In this document: piece by piece, positions 34,547 through 46,500 of the stretch
Layout: the number at the start of each line of letters is the position of its first letter
Numbering within the stretch: position 1 is the stretch's first letter
Assembly: GCF_932526225.1 (NCBI RefSeq)
Contig: NC_064048.1
Location: 7,483,015 to 7,543,014 of the forward strand
Direction: 5' to 3'
Origin: Nematostella vectensis
Lineage: Eukaryota; Cnidaria; Anthozoa; Actiniaria; Edwardsiidae
Length of the DNA stretch: 60,000 bases
Position numbers and translations under genes: made by a program
The notes under the pieces: model-generated
The model's input: the letters and a program-made list of their open reading frames with translations, nothing else
Databases searched by the model: none
What the model was told of the DNA's origin: nothing

Positions 34547-37500
34547 CTGTGATAGCAAGATGAACATTTATAAGACAAGGCAACGCGACAACAACGACGA
34601 CTGAGGGACCAAACAAGTCGACAAGACATAAAGATCAAGATTCGTATCTAGTACCAGAAAAAGTATTGATATCTGATACTGTAGGCGTGTACTAAGAAAA
34701 GCAAACAAAATGATTGTGTGACAAAACAATGTTAAATTTTCCAGTTTACTTAATTTAAATGTTAAAATGCTAGGTGTACAGGGTGAATAAAAGTTTGTGC
34801 ACTTTTTAATTGAGTAAAAACAAGTCTTACAAAACAGCAGCATGACAAGAGTTGCATATGATGAAAATACTTTATTGTAGTCTGTGAATACGAAAGAATC
34901 AATAGCCAGTGTGGCTGTCTTTGTTTTTTTTTTTTTTTTACAATTTGTATGCTCTTGGGTATGAATTGAAAACGTTCCTAATGTATCTACTGATACCTTT
35001 CGCCAAAAACGGCCGAGGTACATTTTTAGTAATTTTATCGTCGTTGGCGATGGATCACTGTAACTTTACTTTTCCAAAATACACTTTTAATCGGTTTAAG
35101 GTTAGGTTAATTGGCTGGACATTCGCCTTTTTCTATGGAATTTGGCAAGTTTTGTTGGATAAGTAACTTTGGCTTTGTGAACAGGAGTTCCGTTTTGTAT
35201 GAATGGACGACTTTTGTCAGAAATGCTGGGTCCACTCTTGTTTTGTCAACAAAATCGTACCGTGAACACCAATTCACATCAACAACAAAAATGGCGCAAA
35301 ATGTACATTTCGGGCTTCGCATCTACGCAACATTTGACGGGGGAAAGTTAAATTCTTCAAGATCTTAGGACTTCTTTAGGAATATTAACCAATGTTGGTT
35401 ACTTTTTTAAACTGGAAATAACGTTTGTGGTCAAATATTAAAGTTTGAAAGAATAAAATCAACGCATTTTAAAAAGTGCACGAACTTTTGATCCACCCTG
35501 TACAGCTTGTTCCAGAACCTAAAAGTACTTATTTTTATCGCTGGAGTTTAGTCTTTAATGCACAATATTGTTATTATCTGATAGACAAAGGCAATTCCAT
35601 AAACGTGGTTGGTTACTTTGATTGCACATGCTTTTGACTGTTCTTGAGCTTCCCGAAATAACGCCAAAATCACACGTGGAAGTGCATTCGTCGATTTGTA
35701 TATACCTGTAAGTGCTTGACAGCGATGTCCCGTTGCACGAACGAGTCGTAGTTGGTTTGTTTGAGTAAAGACACCTCAAATCGTCCGCCGAGCTTAAGAG
35801 GCTGATTGGTGTTGTCTGGCCAGTAGCGATGACACTTCACCTTGAAAGAAGGACACCAAGTCAGTGGATGCTTGCATTTTTATAGCCAGGTGCCAATGTT
35901 AGATCCCATGCCAACAAAGAAAATAATTTCGTCAGAATTATGGGGTTAAGTTGGAATAAAAACGTGAATCGGCGCTTAGCGAAACATATTTTATGAATGA
36001 ATGAATGCAAGAACTTTGAAGCTTCATTACAACGTACTATGACGTCATAGTAAAACAAAAACAAAACTAACTAAAACAAGAACAAAAAAATGTAAGAAAA
36101 AGAAGGTAAGGCAAACAAAACATGTCAACATTAGTTAATATCTTTATATCTCTATATTTATTAATTTTTAGATCTACACCGATATAAATGTTTTATAAGG
36201 TGCCATGAATGAAAAATCTATTTTAAAAATATTTTCAAATTCCACCGCAAGGAGCCCACCAATCATAGAGCACAAAATATAATGCTGTTAAGAAATGAAT
36301 GTCAAATGTCGGTCTAGCAGTAGGACATCACTTGCGAGATTTTTGCAGAATATTAAAAGGTTAACAAATGAAAAGCACAAATAATGGGGGAATCAACAAA
36401 AAGTGTCCTTACCTTTCCGCCTTCCTTGTCGAGTGTAACCATGGCAACTACCTCCACCCCTTGTTCCCATATCATTTGCCAGAAATCCTTGGTGGTGTTC
36501 GGAAGAGGGCCCTGTTGAGATCAACACCGGGAGTTCACTACTTTTGCTCGCACACACGATCAGTCGATGACCGAGTAATGCGACTTTTTATTGGGGATGA
36601 GCCTACCAATAGGCTAATTACAGCATAGCCAATGGGCATGCATCAAAGCTTCACAACGCTAGCACTACTTCAAAAGACCATATAAGGAAGTTGTTGTATA
36701 CCTGTGTTGCGATGTAGTGGTAGGTATCGTCGTCTACAAGTACCCGGATGTGGTTAGCATTGATGTAATCCTCGCCACTAGACCCGCTTAGACGAACACG
36801 CGTAGCTTCATCTGTAGATCACAAAAGGACCCTTAGCAGGACCCTGAGCTTCTTAAGCATTTCTTTAAAACGTATTTCTCAACCCTTTTACACTAAAACT
36901 AAATACCAGTATTTCCATAGTGTCTAATCACACACTTCCTAAGCGCTTTTCATTTAAAATCTGAATACGTATCAGAATGTCCATGTGGGGATTGGGGAGG
37001 ACTAGCCTCCCTTAAGTCAACATAGGTTCAACAAGTCAAATTGAGAGAAACTGAAAGATGAAACTGAGAAACAGAAAGATACTTTCCATGTCTCGACCGA
37101 GAATCGGACCCGCTTTAACAGAGGTAAGGAGGTTTCTTAGACTAACATGCAAACACATTGGGCCACCTGTGGTGAGAGGCACATAAACTGACGCGATGAC
37201 ACACTGAGCCACCTATGATTCTACTACATTTGACATTGAGAAGACAAGCAAATGTACTATATGGTACTTACAGGGTAAAACATTGCGGTATCTATTCTTG
37301 TCGGTGTTGGCTTGGTTCTTGCCGCTGTCACATCCATCTGTAGGTTTGATCTCCCGTAAATCCTACAAAACAAACAAGCACGTATTTAAATAATGTCGAT
37401 CAACTTGTTGTCCTATGTTATTGTTTATGATAGAAAATAGAGTCGAATAAGTTATTGACGATATTTGATTGAGAATACCTTGCTTACTTGCTTGAATTAG

Positions 37501-40500
37501 CCAATGGAAATGGATGCTTTGTGTGACTAGTAATTGAGCGGGAACATTAAATGGCGGGGTGATTGCCTTCTTTTATAACGTACTCGGTTAACGGTACTTT
37601 TGGTCCAGAGCGTGAATACAAACCTTGAATTCCTCCTCCGGCATTCCCGAGTCCAGTTTCGTCTGCAAAGCTCCGGTCAGCATCTTCAGTCTGTGTCCGG
37701 CGTACCTTCCACCAGGTCGGACATTGATCAGTGGACCAGACGTCTCGATATCACTGCCACTACTGAATGAGAGCAAGAAAGATATGCATGAGTTTCGGGG
37801 TTTTTTCATCATTCCACGACATCTTTGTTCTTTGAAGTTAAGCATCAGCAAAAGATGGTTCACTCTTTTAATATGTTTATTTTTATTTTTAACAGACACA
37901 CTTAATTTAAGACATATTAATTAGCAATTATCACATGCATCTCTAAGGAAGTATTAATAAAAAACCCTGAAGGGGGTGGGGGAGGGGATTATTTAAAAGA
38001 GGTTAAGAAGGTTATTGCCCCCGCCGACACCCTTTAGCCAAGACTTCACTTAGAATGTGTAACTGATGAAATTTTGTTAGTTGTTTTGTGACCAAAATGG
38101 ATTACCTGTCGTGGTTGACAAAGCCATTGGAGATCGTCTTGGAGTCGCCAGACTTCAGCCTGGATGATTTAGCAGGGAGGGTTGGAGGGGGTTCGTCGTC
38201 GCTATCTGATGGGATGGGTGTGGTCGGAATAGGGGGTGGCACATCACCCCTCAGACTAGACAGAGGGGGAGACTGGACCGTGCTTGGGACATACCTTTTT
38301 GACATACCAAAACAAAATACTCAAAATACTTTCTCATCTTCAAATACGTTATATAAAATAAAAAACTAACAAAGAAAAAAAACAGTGCAAACGGAACAAA
38401 TGTCAGTTCTAAGACTGAAAGGTGAATATTAGTACTAATTTTTTTTAATCAAGGTAATGATAAATAACGTTTCGAAAGCATTAGACTTCGTCATCTGTGT
38501 AAGGATGGTACAGTCGGAACCGGACCAATGGTCGACATCAGAGATCTCAAATGGCGATTTGTACGGTATATTATGCCACGTGTGAATTACACCACTCGAT
38601 ACATTACACACGTTATCTAACATAAGAAATAAAAGATGTCACGCGATTTCGAACTTGCGTGATCCATTCCTTTTTGTGTGCAAAGCAAAACAAAATTGTC
38701 ACGCAATACCAGGCTTACCCGCTATCGAGGTCATCAGCATCTTTGAGCATGTCAATAACCATCTGACTGTTGTCACGCAACATATCGAACACGTCTGCAT
38801 CGTCGTAATCGGAGTCCATGCTGTCGCTAGCGCCTCGGTTGAATGAGCTGTCAGACATGCGCTTGTCTTCGGACGAGCCTATGGGAAACGCTACAGTTAT
38901 CATTGTTTAAAAAACCTCTCGAATGTGTTTAACAATTTACTTAAATAAATAAACTGCGTATAAATTTGGGCGAGAAAGACTAGAAAGGCACTAAAAATCG
39001 CACCTCAGTTTTTGCTTTATGGCTGAATGCTATATACATGACAACCTTTTATACCTTATATATAATACAATCGATTGGCAAAACGTTTTCGTCAACCGGT
39101 TTCGCGACTACGCGTCTAAGCCTGAAGTTATGCGGTGGCTAACATATGCAGATAGGCGCTTCAGTGGATTTTACCCATGCTTACATGCGGACTTGTCGCG
39201 TAGTCGTGAAGCCGGTTGAGGTCAACGTTTTGTCAATCGACTGTATACCCACACCTTGCCCAAGCTCGGATCCATACTTTCAAAAAGCTTCTCAAAAAAT
39301 GTATATCGCTATCGCGGTAGTTTCGCTGACAATTACTGAGAGAGCACTTACTACCCTTTTTTCAAAACCGGTCTGTGCCATTGCAGCTGGAAATAGTCCA
39401 TACCAAAACTGAGCTGAAGTAGGAATAGTGTCCGCGTCTGTCTTCGTCCAGTCAAAAACCAACCTTCCTAGCCCCTTTCTGGTCTCTGACCTAAACTCTT
39501 TACCTGAGCTGAAGTGAGGAATTGAATCCGCCGTGCTGTATCCTGGCCTGTCTTCGTCCAGTCCAAAACCACCTTTCCTGGCCCCTTCCTGGTCACTACC
39601 AGCACTGCTAGCCCAGCTTGAATCCAGGGTAGGCTTGCTGGAGTTGGAGTTGATGGAACCGAGCAGAGAGCTAAGGACAGCGTCTGTGTCTCGCTTGTTG
39701 AGCTGCGGTCGGGTCGTGGAGGGGGAAGTCTTGTCACCAGACGAGATGGCGTTGATAAGACCGGTGATCTCATCGTCTTCCTTTGTGTTTAAGTCTACCT
39801 TTGCTTCCTGGAAAACAGGTGAGTGGGTGAGTGAGTGAGTGAGTGAGTGAGTGAGTGAGTGAGTGAGTGAGTGAGTGAGTGAGTGAGTGAGTGAGTGAGT
39901 GAGTGAGTGAGTGGGTGATGGGGTGAGTGAGTGAGTGATGGGGTGAGTGAGTGTGTGAGTGATGGGGTGAGTGATGGGGTGAGTGAGCGAGCGAGTGAGT
40001 GAATGAGTGATGGAGTGAGTGAGTGAGTGAGTGAGTGAGTGAGTGAGTGGGTGGGTGGGTGGGTGGGTGGGTGGGTGGGTGGGTGGGTGAGTGAGTGAGT
40101 GAGTGGGTGGGTGGGTGGGTGGGTGGGTGTGTGGGTGGGTGGGTGAGTGAGTGAGTGAGTGAGTGAGTGAGTGAGTGAGTGAGTGATGGGGTGAGTGAGT
40201 GTGTGAGTGATGGGGTGAGTGAGTGAGTGAGTGAGTGAGTGAGTGAGTGAGTGAGTGAGTGAGTGAGTGAGTGAGTGAGTGAGTGAGTGAGTGAGTGATG
40301 GGGTGAGTGAGTGAGTGAGTGAGTGATGGGGTGAGTGAGTGAGTGAGTGAGTGGTGGGGTGAGTGAGTGAGTGAGTGATGGGGTGAGTGAGTGATGGGGT
40401 GAGTGAGTGATGGGGTGAGTGAGTGAGTGGGTGAGTGAGTGAGTGGGTTTGTGGCTGAATTGGGTTGTGGCTGGATGAGTAAGTGGGTGAGTTTGTGTGA

Positions 40501-43500
40501 GTGAGGGTACAACCATTTGACATAGTGCTACCTTGTTTCCATTGTCTTCAAGTGTTATCTCAAGATCAAGGCCACTGTCGCGCTTCTGCAGAGGAGGCCG
40601 TGGGCTGGTGTCGACGTTACTTGGGGGGGTAGGGGCAGGTCGTTTGGTTGCTATGGCAGCGTTATGGACGGCTTGCACCTCAGCAGGTCTATAAAATGTT
40701 TTATGACAACAATAACGGTTACTACACTATCTTATCTGAGATTCAGATTAGTTTGTGAACTCCGCCAACAATTTTTAATAGCTGAACAGCTTTGTGGCTT
40801 TCGTCAGTCAATTTAAATTTCCATCGGAATAATATTTTGAACGCAAAGTGTTGCACAGTGAAAAATCTTTAAATCATTTTTTAAGCATCGGTGAATTAAA
40901 TTCAAATTTCCGGCGGAATAATATTTTGAACTCAAGGTGTTGTCCAATAAAAAAATCAAAAAAAGGCATTTTTTTTAAATCACGGTTTGTCGGTTGGAAT
41001 TAATATTGTCAAGTCGTAAACAACTCTGCGGCTATGGTGGTGACACAAATTCTGATGTTTTTTATAATTGCGATGTTGGTTGTAATAATAATGATGATGA
41101 CAGCAATGGTGATGATGATAATAATAGTTCTGTTTGCGATTGTGGTGATGACACTACCTTTTGATCTCGAGGTCGACAGTCGTAGAGATCTTCCGTAGCA
41201 TTCCTATGACCCTGGCGTGGCTCATTCCTTGAACATCTTCGCCATTCACCTGAAAATCAGTACACGATGTCAAGGATAAGTCTTAAGACTGCAACATTCA
41301 AGAATGTAGATCAACCACTCCTTTGTTGTTGTCTACATATAAAACTACTACGATCTATTTGCAAAACTTCAAAACAACCATCCGAGAATACAGTTTGATC
41401 CTTTATTTTTAGTGTATCACTATGCCATAAACACTAAGGAGAGGTCTAACTTGATCACTTATTTAATTTATATTTCATTTTTATATCCATGCAAAGACAA
41501 AAAAAACAAGGTGGTGGCGTGACCAACAAGGTCCCGAGGATTGTGTGACTTTGGAATGTCACGCTGACTACCTTTAGAATCTGGTCACCAACTCTCAGTC
41601 TGCCATCTTCTTCTGCGACACTTCCTGGACTAATGGTCTTGATGAAGATTCCTTGAAGCTGAGGAAAACCAGAGTGAATAAGAAGCGGCCAATACCACCC
41701 TAATTACCTTATACGGAATGGCTGTTCTTTTAAGACATCGTATGGTATGTTCTTTTTATAATGCGTGCATCGCGCTACCAGGGACACGGAGTTTAAAAGA
41801 GTCTCTCCGGCCATTTTGTCAACCCAGCAAAATACCAATTGTAAAGGGAATCCATTTCCATAGGTTGATTGAAGATGTTATTGTCGTGATATTTATATTT
41901 GAACTTGGAAAATAGGGTATAAAACTTCAAATGGCTATTTCGGGAACTTTTCACGTAATTTGGCTTTTAACATGGATTTAGGGAATAAAAACTTCATTGT
42001 TAACGTATGAAAATATTAGGAATGTAACAGTAACATCGGAAACGAACGGACCGCTAATGAACCAATGAGAACGCGCGTAGCACTGTAGATGTATAATATA
42101 ACAGTAATATCGGAGACGAACGAACCGCTAATGAACCAATGAGAGCGCGCGTAGCACTGTAGATGTATAATATAACAGTAACATCGGAGACGAACGAACC
42201 GCTAATGAACCAATGAGAGCGCACGTAGCACTGTAGATGTATAATATAACAGTAATATCTTACGTTTGGTACAGATGAAGGGGCGGCAACCAAACTGAAG
42301 CCGAAGCCACGAGGTCCTTTGCGCAATTGCATCGTGTACAACTCATCCTGGTATCAACAACGACAGAGAGAGTTTAGATCTGTTACAGAAGCTTGCACGC
42401 TCATATCATGCAGCAACGGGCGACTTGCACTAACAATTTACGTGACTTTTTGAGTGGCAAACTCCACCCAGACACATACTTTGTTTCTCCGACGCGAAGA
42501 ACTATCCAACTTTTACTACTAAAGATTGGAGTTTTAAAAAGAAAAACGGAGGCAAGATATTTTATTCATGTTTAACTAAAGACGAAGTTATTTCAAAAAC
42601 AAACCTTTTTCTCCGACGCGAAAAAAATATCTAACACTATACACTTTTACCTGAAAAAGCTAGAGGAGTTTCAAGGAGAAAAAACATGAGGCTAAATGTT
42701 TTTATTTTCAAGTCTAACTAAGGACAACGTAACTTACACAAACCTTTGTTTCTCCGACGCGAAAATCTTGACGCGATTATCTAAAACTAACACTTTTTAC
42801 TTACAAAGCTATAGAAGTTTGAAGGATAAAAAAGAGGCAATTTATTGCATGTCTACCTAAAAACAAAGTACTTCGAAACACAAACCTTTGTTTCTCCGAC
42901 GCGAAAACCTATCTAAAACTAACTACTTTTTACTGACGAAGCTTTAGAAGTTTGAGGAGAAAAAAGAGGCAATTTATTTCATGCCTACCTAAAAACAAAG
43001 TACTTCGAAACACAAACCTTTGTTTCTCCGATGCGAAAACCTATCTAAAACTAACTATTTTACTGACAAAGATTAAGAAGTTTGAAGAGAAAAAAGAGAC
43101 AATTTATTTTATGTCTACATAAAAACAAACCGAAACACAAACCTTTGTTTCTCCGACGCGAAAACCTATCTAAAACTAACTACTTTCTACTGACAAAGTT
43201 TAAGAAGTTTGAAGAGAAAAAAGAGGCAATTTATTTCAAGTCTACCTAAAAACAAACCGAAACACAAACCTTCGTTTCTCCGACGCGAAAACCTATCTAA
43301 AACTAACTACTTTTTACTGACAAAGCTTAAGTTTGAAGAGAAAAAAAAGAGGCAATTTATTTCATGTCTACCTATAGACAAAGTACTTCGAAACACAAAA
43401 AAACTTTTGTTTCTCCGATGCGAAAACCTATCTTAAACTAACTACTTTTTACTGACAAAGCTTTAGAAGTTTGAAAAGAAAAAAGAGGCAATTTATTTCA

Positions 43501-46500
43501 TGTCTACCTAAAACTAACTACTTTTTACTGACAAAGCTTAAGAAGTTTGAAGAGAAAAAAGAGGCAATTTATTTCATGTCTGCCTAAAAACAAAGTACTT
43601 CGAAACACAAACCTTTGTTTCTCCGACGCGCGGCACTTGCTCCTCCTTCTCCTCCTCATCGTCAGATGCGTGACTGCTGACGTCCGACCCATGTGGGATG
43701 TCCTCAGAAGGCAGGGAGAAGCTCTGCTCTAGCGATGCACCCATACTGTACTTTGACTCGGATACACGGCTGCACCGCTCCACTACAAGCTGTACTACGG
43801 GGCGGGCTGCGTCCAGGTACTGCCTGGCCACCAGGAAGCCAACACCATCAACCTTCTTGCCGCCGATCTAAGGATAAAGGCAAACAGTCGATGCTGAGTT
43901 ACCGTAGAGCCTAACGCCTGTATTAGGACAACTGGGGGCCTGCTACAAGCCGTTTTTTGCCGCGGTTTCGAGTTCAGAAAAGTTTAGAAGAAGCTCAAGA
44001 AGGTACGAGTCTTGCCTCTCGTAAAACAAATCTAGGGAGAGTGGCAAATAGTCGATGGAAGTTGCCGTAAAGCCTAACGACAACTGGGGGCCTGCCATAA
44101 GCCGTTTTATACCACGGTTTCGAGTTCAGAAGAGTTAAAGCCGCATTGTCACCAGTCTACTTCCGGTCGAATACGTTACAATATCCTATAATTTTTAACG
44201 GAAAACGCGAAAAATATTTCAAAATATTGAAAGCAGTGTGTCTATTGGAAGTTTCTTTGAGGATGTGATTGATAATTTAGAGCGGATGGCCTATTAAATA
44301 TCTCGGATTTTAATAGATTCTTTTGTCTTTTAACGGTTGAGGTTTCCGTCGGACCTCCGGAAGTAAACTGGTGACAATGCGGCTTTAAGAAGAAGAAGAA
44401 GAGTTTAGAGGAAGCTGAAGAAGGTACGAGTATTGCTTTTCGTAAAGCAAAGAAAATATTTTGACATTGTGATTCTCGAGCCCCTGATGCTGTTTTAATA
44501 ATAAATTATATTCTTTATCTAGCCTTGTCCTAGACTTTCTGCTCGGGTTTTCTGTGGTTGGTAAGACTTGTGACGTCACAGGAAACCACACCAGACTCAC
44601 AGCCAATTACAGGAACCCAGAACGGAAAGCCATAAACTAGGCATCGATATATCACTTTTTGTCTTCTGAGTGCGAGGTCGGAGTCCGAAGCAAAGCAATC
44701 ACGCTGTGATTTTATGCTGTGATTCGCAAAGGGAATGAACTCGAAGTAACTTCCTCCAGCAATTCCGCACTTCAGAGACTAACTTTACCGACGTTGTCTT
44801 ATGACTGCGAGGTCGGAGTCCGAAGCAGAGCAATGTGAACATTCATTTCACGCTGTGATTCCCAAAGGGAATGAACCTGTACATCCTCAAACAAATCCGC
44901 ACTTCAGAGACTAATTTTACCGACAGCCCCCTCTTTCCTTGCCAGCAGACAAAATTCAACATTACGACTATGACGTCATTAGCAAGGCCGCCAATCAAAG
45001 GATTTCTATGGCCAAAAAAATGCACACCTCTATAATTCTGTCTCCGTGCTTGAGGTTCCCTTGCTGCGCGGCGGGCTCGCCCGGTACCACGTCATCGACC
45101 AAGATCTTCCCGCCCTCTCCCTCCCTCAGGATCAGCCCGATACGACCCCTGACAGTACGCGTGAGGTTCACCGTTTCGTACGTCTCTCCTGATTTGCTGT
45201 CGCTAACAACCTGTAATTAAACCAGAAAAGAATGAAATAAAAATATAATATGGATATATAGTGAAAACTCGATATAACGATATGGCAAGGGACAGAAAAA
45301 TTGCACCGTTATATCAAGAAAATCGTTAAATCGAGATGACTTTCTAATATATTTATGGCTGGCAGGTCCAGTAATCAATATGGCAATACCGAGAATATGG
45401 TTGTATTTAGGTTTCACAGTGGCGCTTTTATCAAACGCGTTATAAGAACGCGTCTCTGTCGTTATTGTTGTTGTTGATGCCGTTGTTGTTGATGTTGTTA
45501 TCGATAGAGCTCGTTATTCTTGCTGTAGTAGTTGTTGTTTATTGATTGTTGCTGTTGACCTTGTTGTTGTTGTTGATGCCGTTGCTGTTGTTGTTGTTAT
45601 CGATGGAGCTTGTTATTCTTGCTGTACTTGTTTCTGTTTATTGTTTTTTGCTGTTGACCTTGTTGTTGTTGTTGTTATTATTATTTGCGCCTACTTACCA
45701 CAGTGGGCCGTCTCAACACCTCGAGCCGCACGTGTTTCTTTGTAGCCCGCAGTACGTTGACAGCGGCCATGTGCTTCATCTCACTGATATCGACGCCATC
45801 AACCTTTAAAGGCATCAGATTAGAATTAGATAGCGCTTAGTATAAAGCAATTTGCCAGTGAAATACAACAAGTGAAATATCTCAACATATAATGAAATGC
45901 CTTCGTCTAATGCATACCTGCAGAATTTGGTCCCCTTTCTGTAATCGACCGTCCGACTTGGCGGGGTCGCCTATGACGTCACGTACAAAGCAGCCACCCA
46001 TTGTATCAGCACCACCGGCTAGGGTAAACCCCAGTCCTCCCGTGCCCTTAGTCAGCTCCACTACAAACCTCTGTTACAAGGACAAATAATGCCATCAGAA
46101 ACACAGAGATACCCGGCAACCTCTTCAGAGCGGCCAGTCAGAGACCATATTCTATAGACAAACCAAGTGTCTGACGAAAGTAGTTTTAAACAAGTAAACT
46201 TACAATGTGGGATTTTTTATCGACCTTAAAACTGTATATGATCTTATCTTATAGCATGACAACAACAGTATCTAGTACGATCGTACACTAACGAAGGGGT
46301 ATCCCATGAAAATAACTTAACTAAACAGCAAATCAGAGCATGCGTAAGAAGTCATGCGAAAAATTCACCAAAAAAGCTCAGCTAAACAGCCAATCAGGGC
46401 GTGCGTAAGGAAAGTAATGCGGAAAGGTTATCGTAAATAGACAGCTGAACAGTCTACCAGAGCGTGCGTAAGAAAAGTCAACATAACGATTCGTCAAATA

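Noticed and set aside
35107-35368. Coding exon or transposase ORF inside the mariner-like element
   Set aside because: Short frames on both strands with no recognisable transposase or DNA-binding motif.
39292-40678. Thr-His-Ser-Leu repeat ORFs of 240-400 aa
   Set aside because: Translation of the GAGT tetranucleotide array running into real exons 23 and 24; the array itself is intronic.
42470-43640. Array as assembly artefact of one exon end
   Set aside because: Copies differ from each other in sequence and spacer length, so they are not a collapsed or duplicated read artefact. Long-read confirmation would still help.
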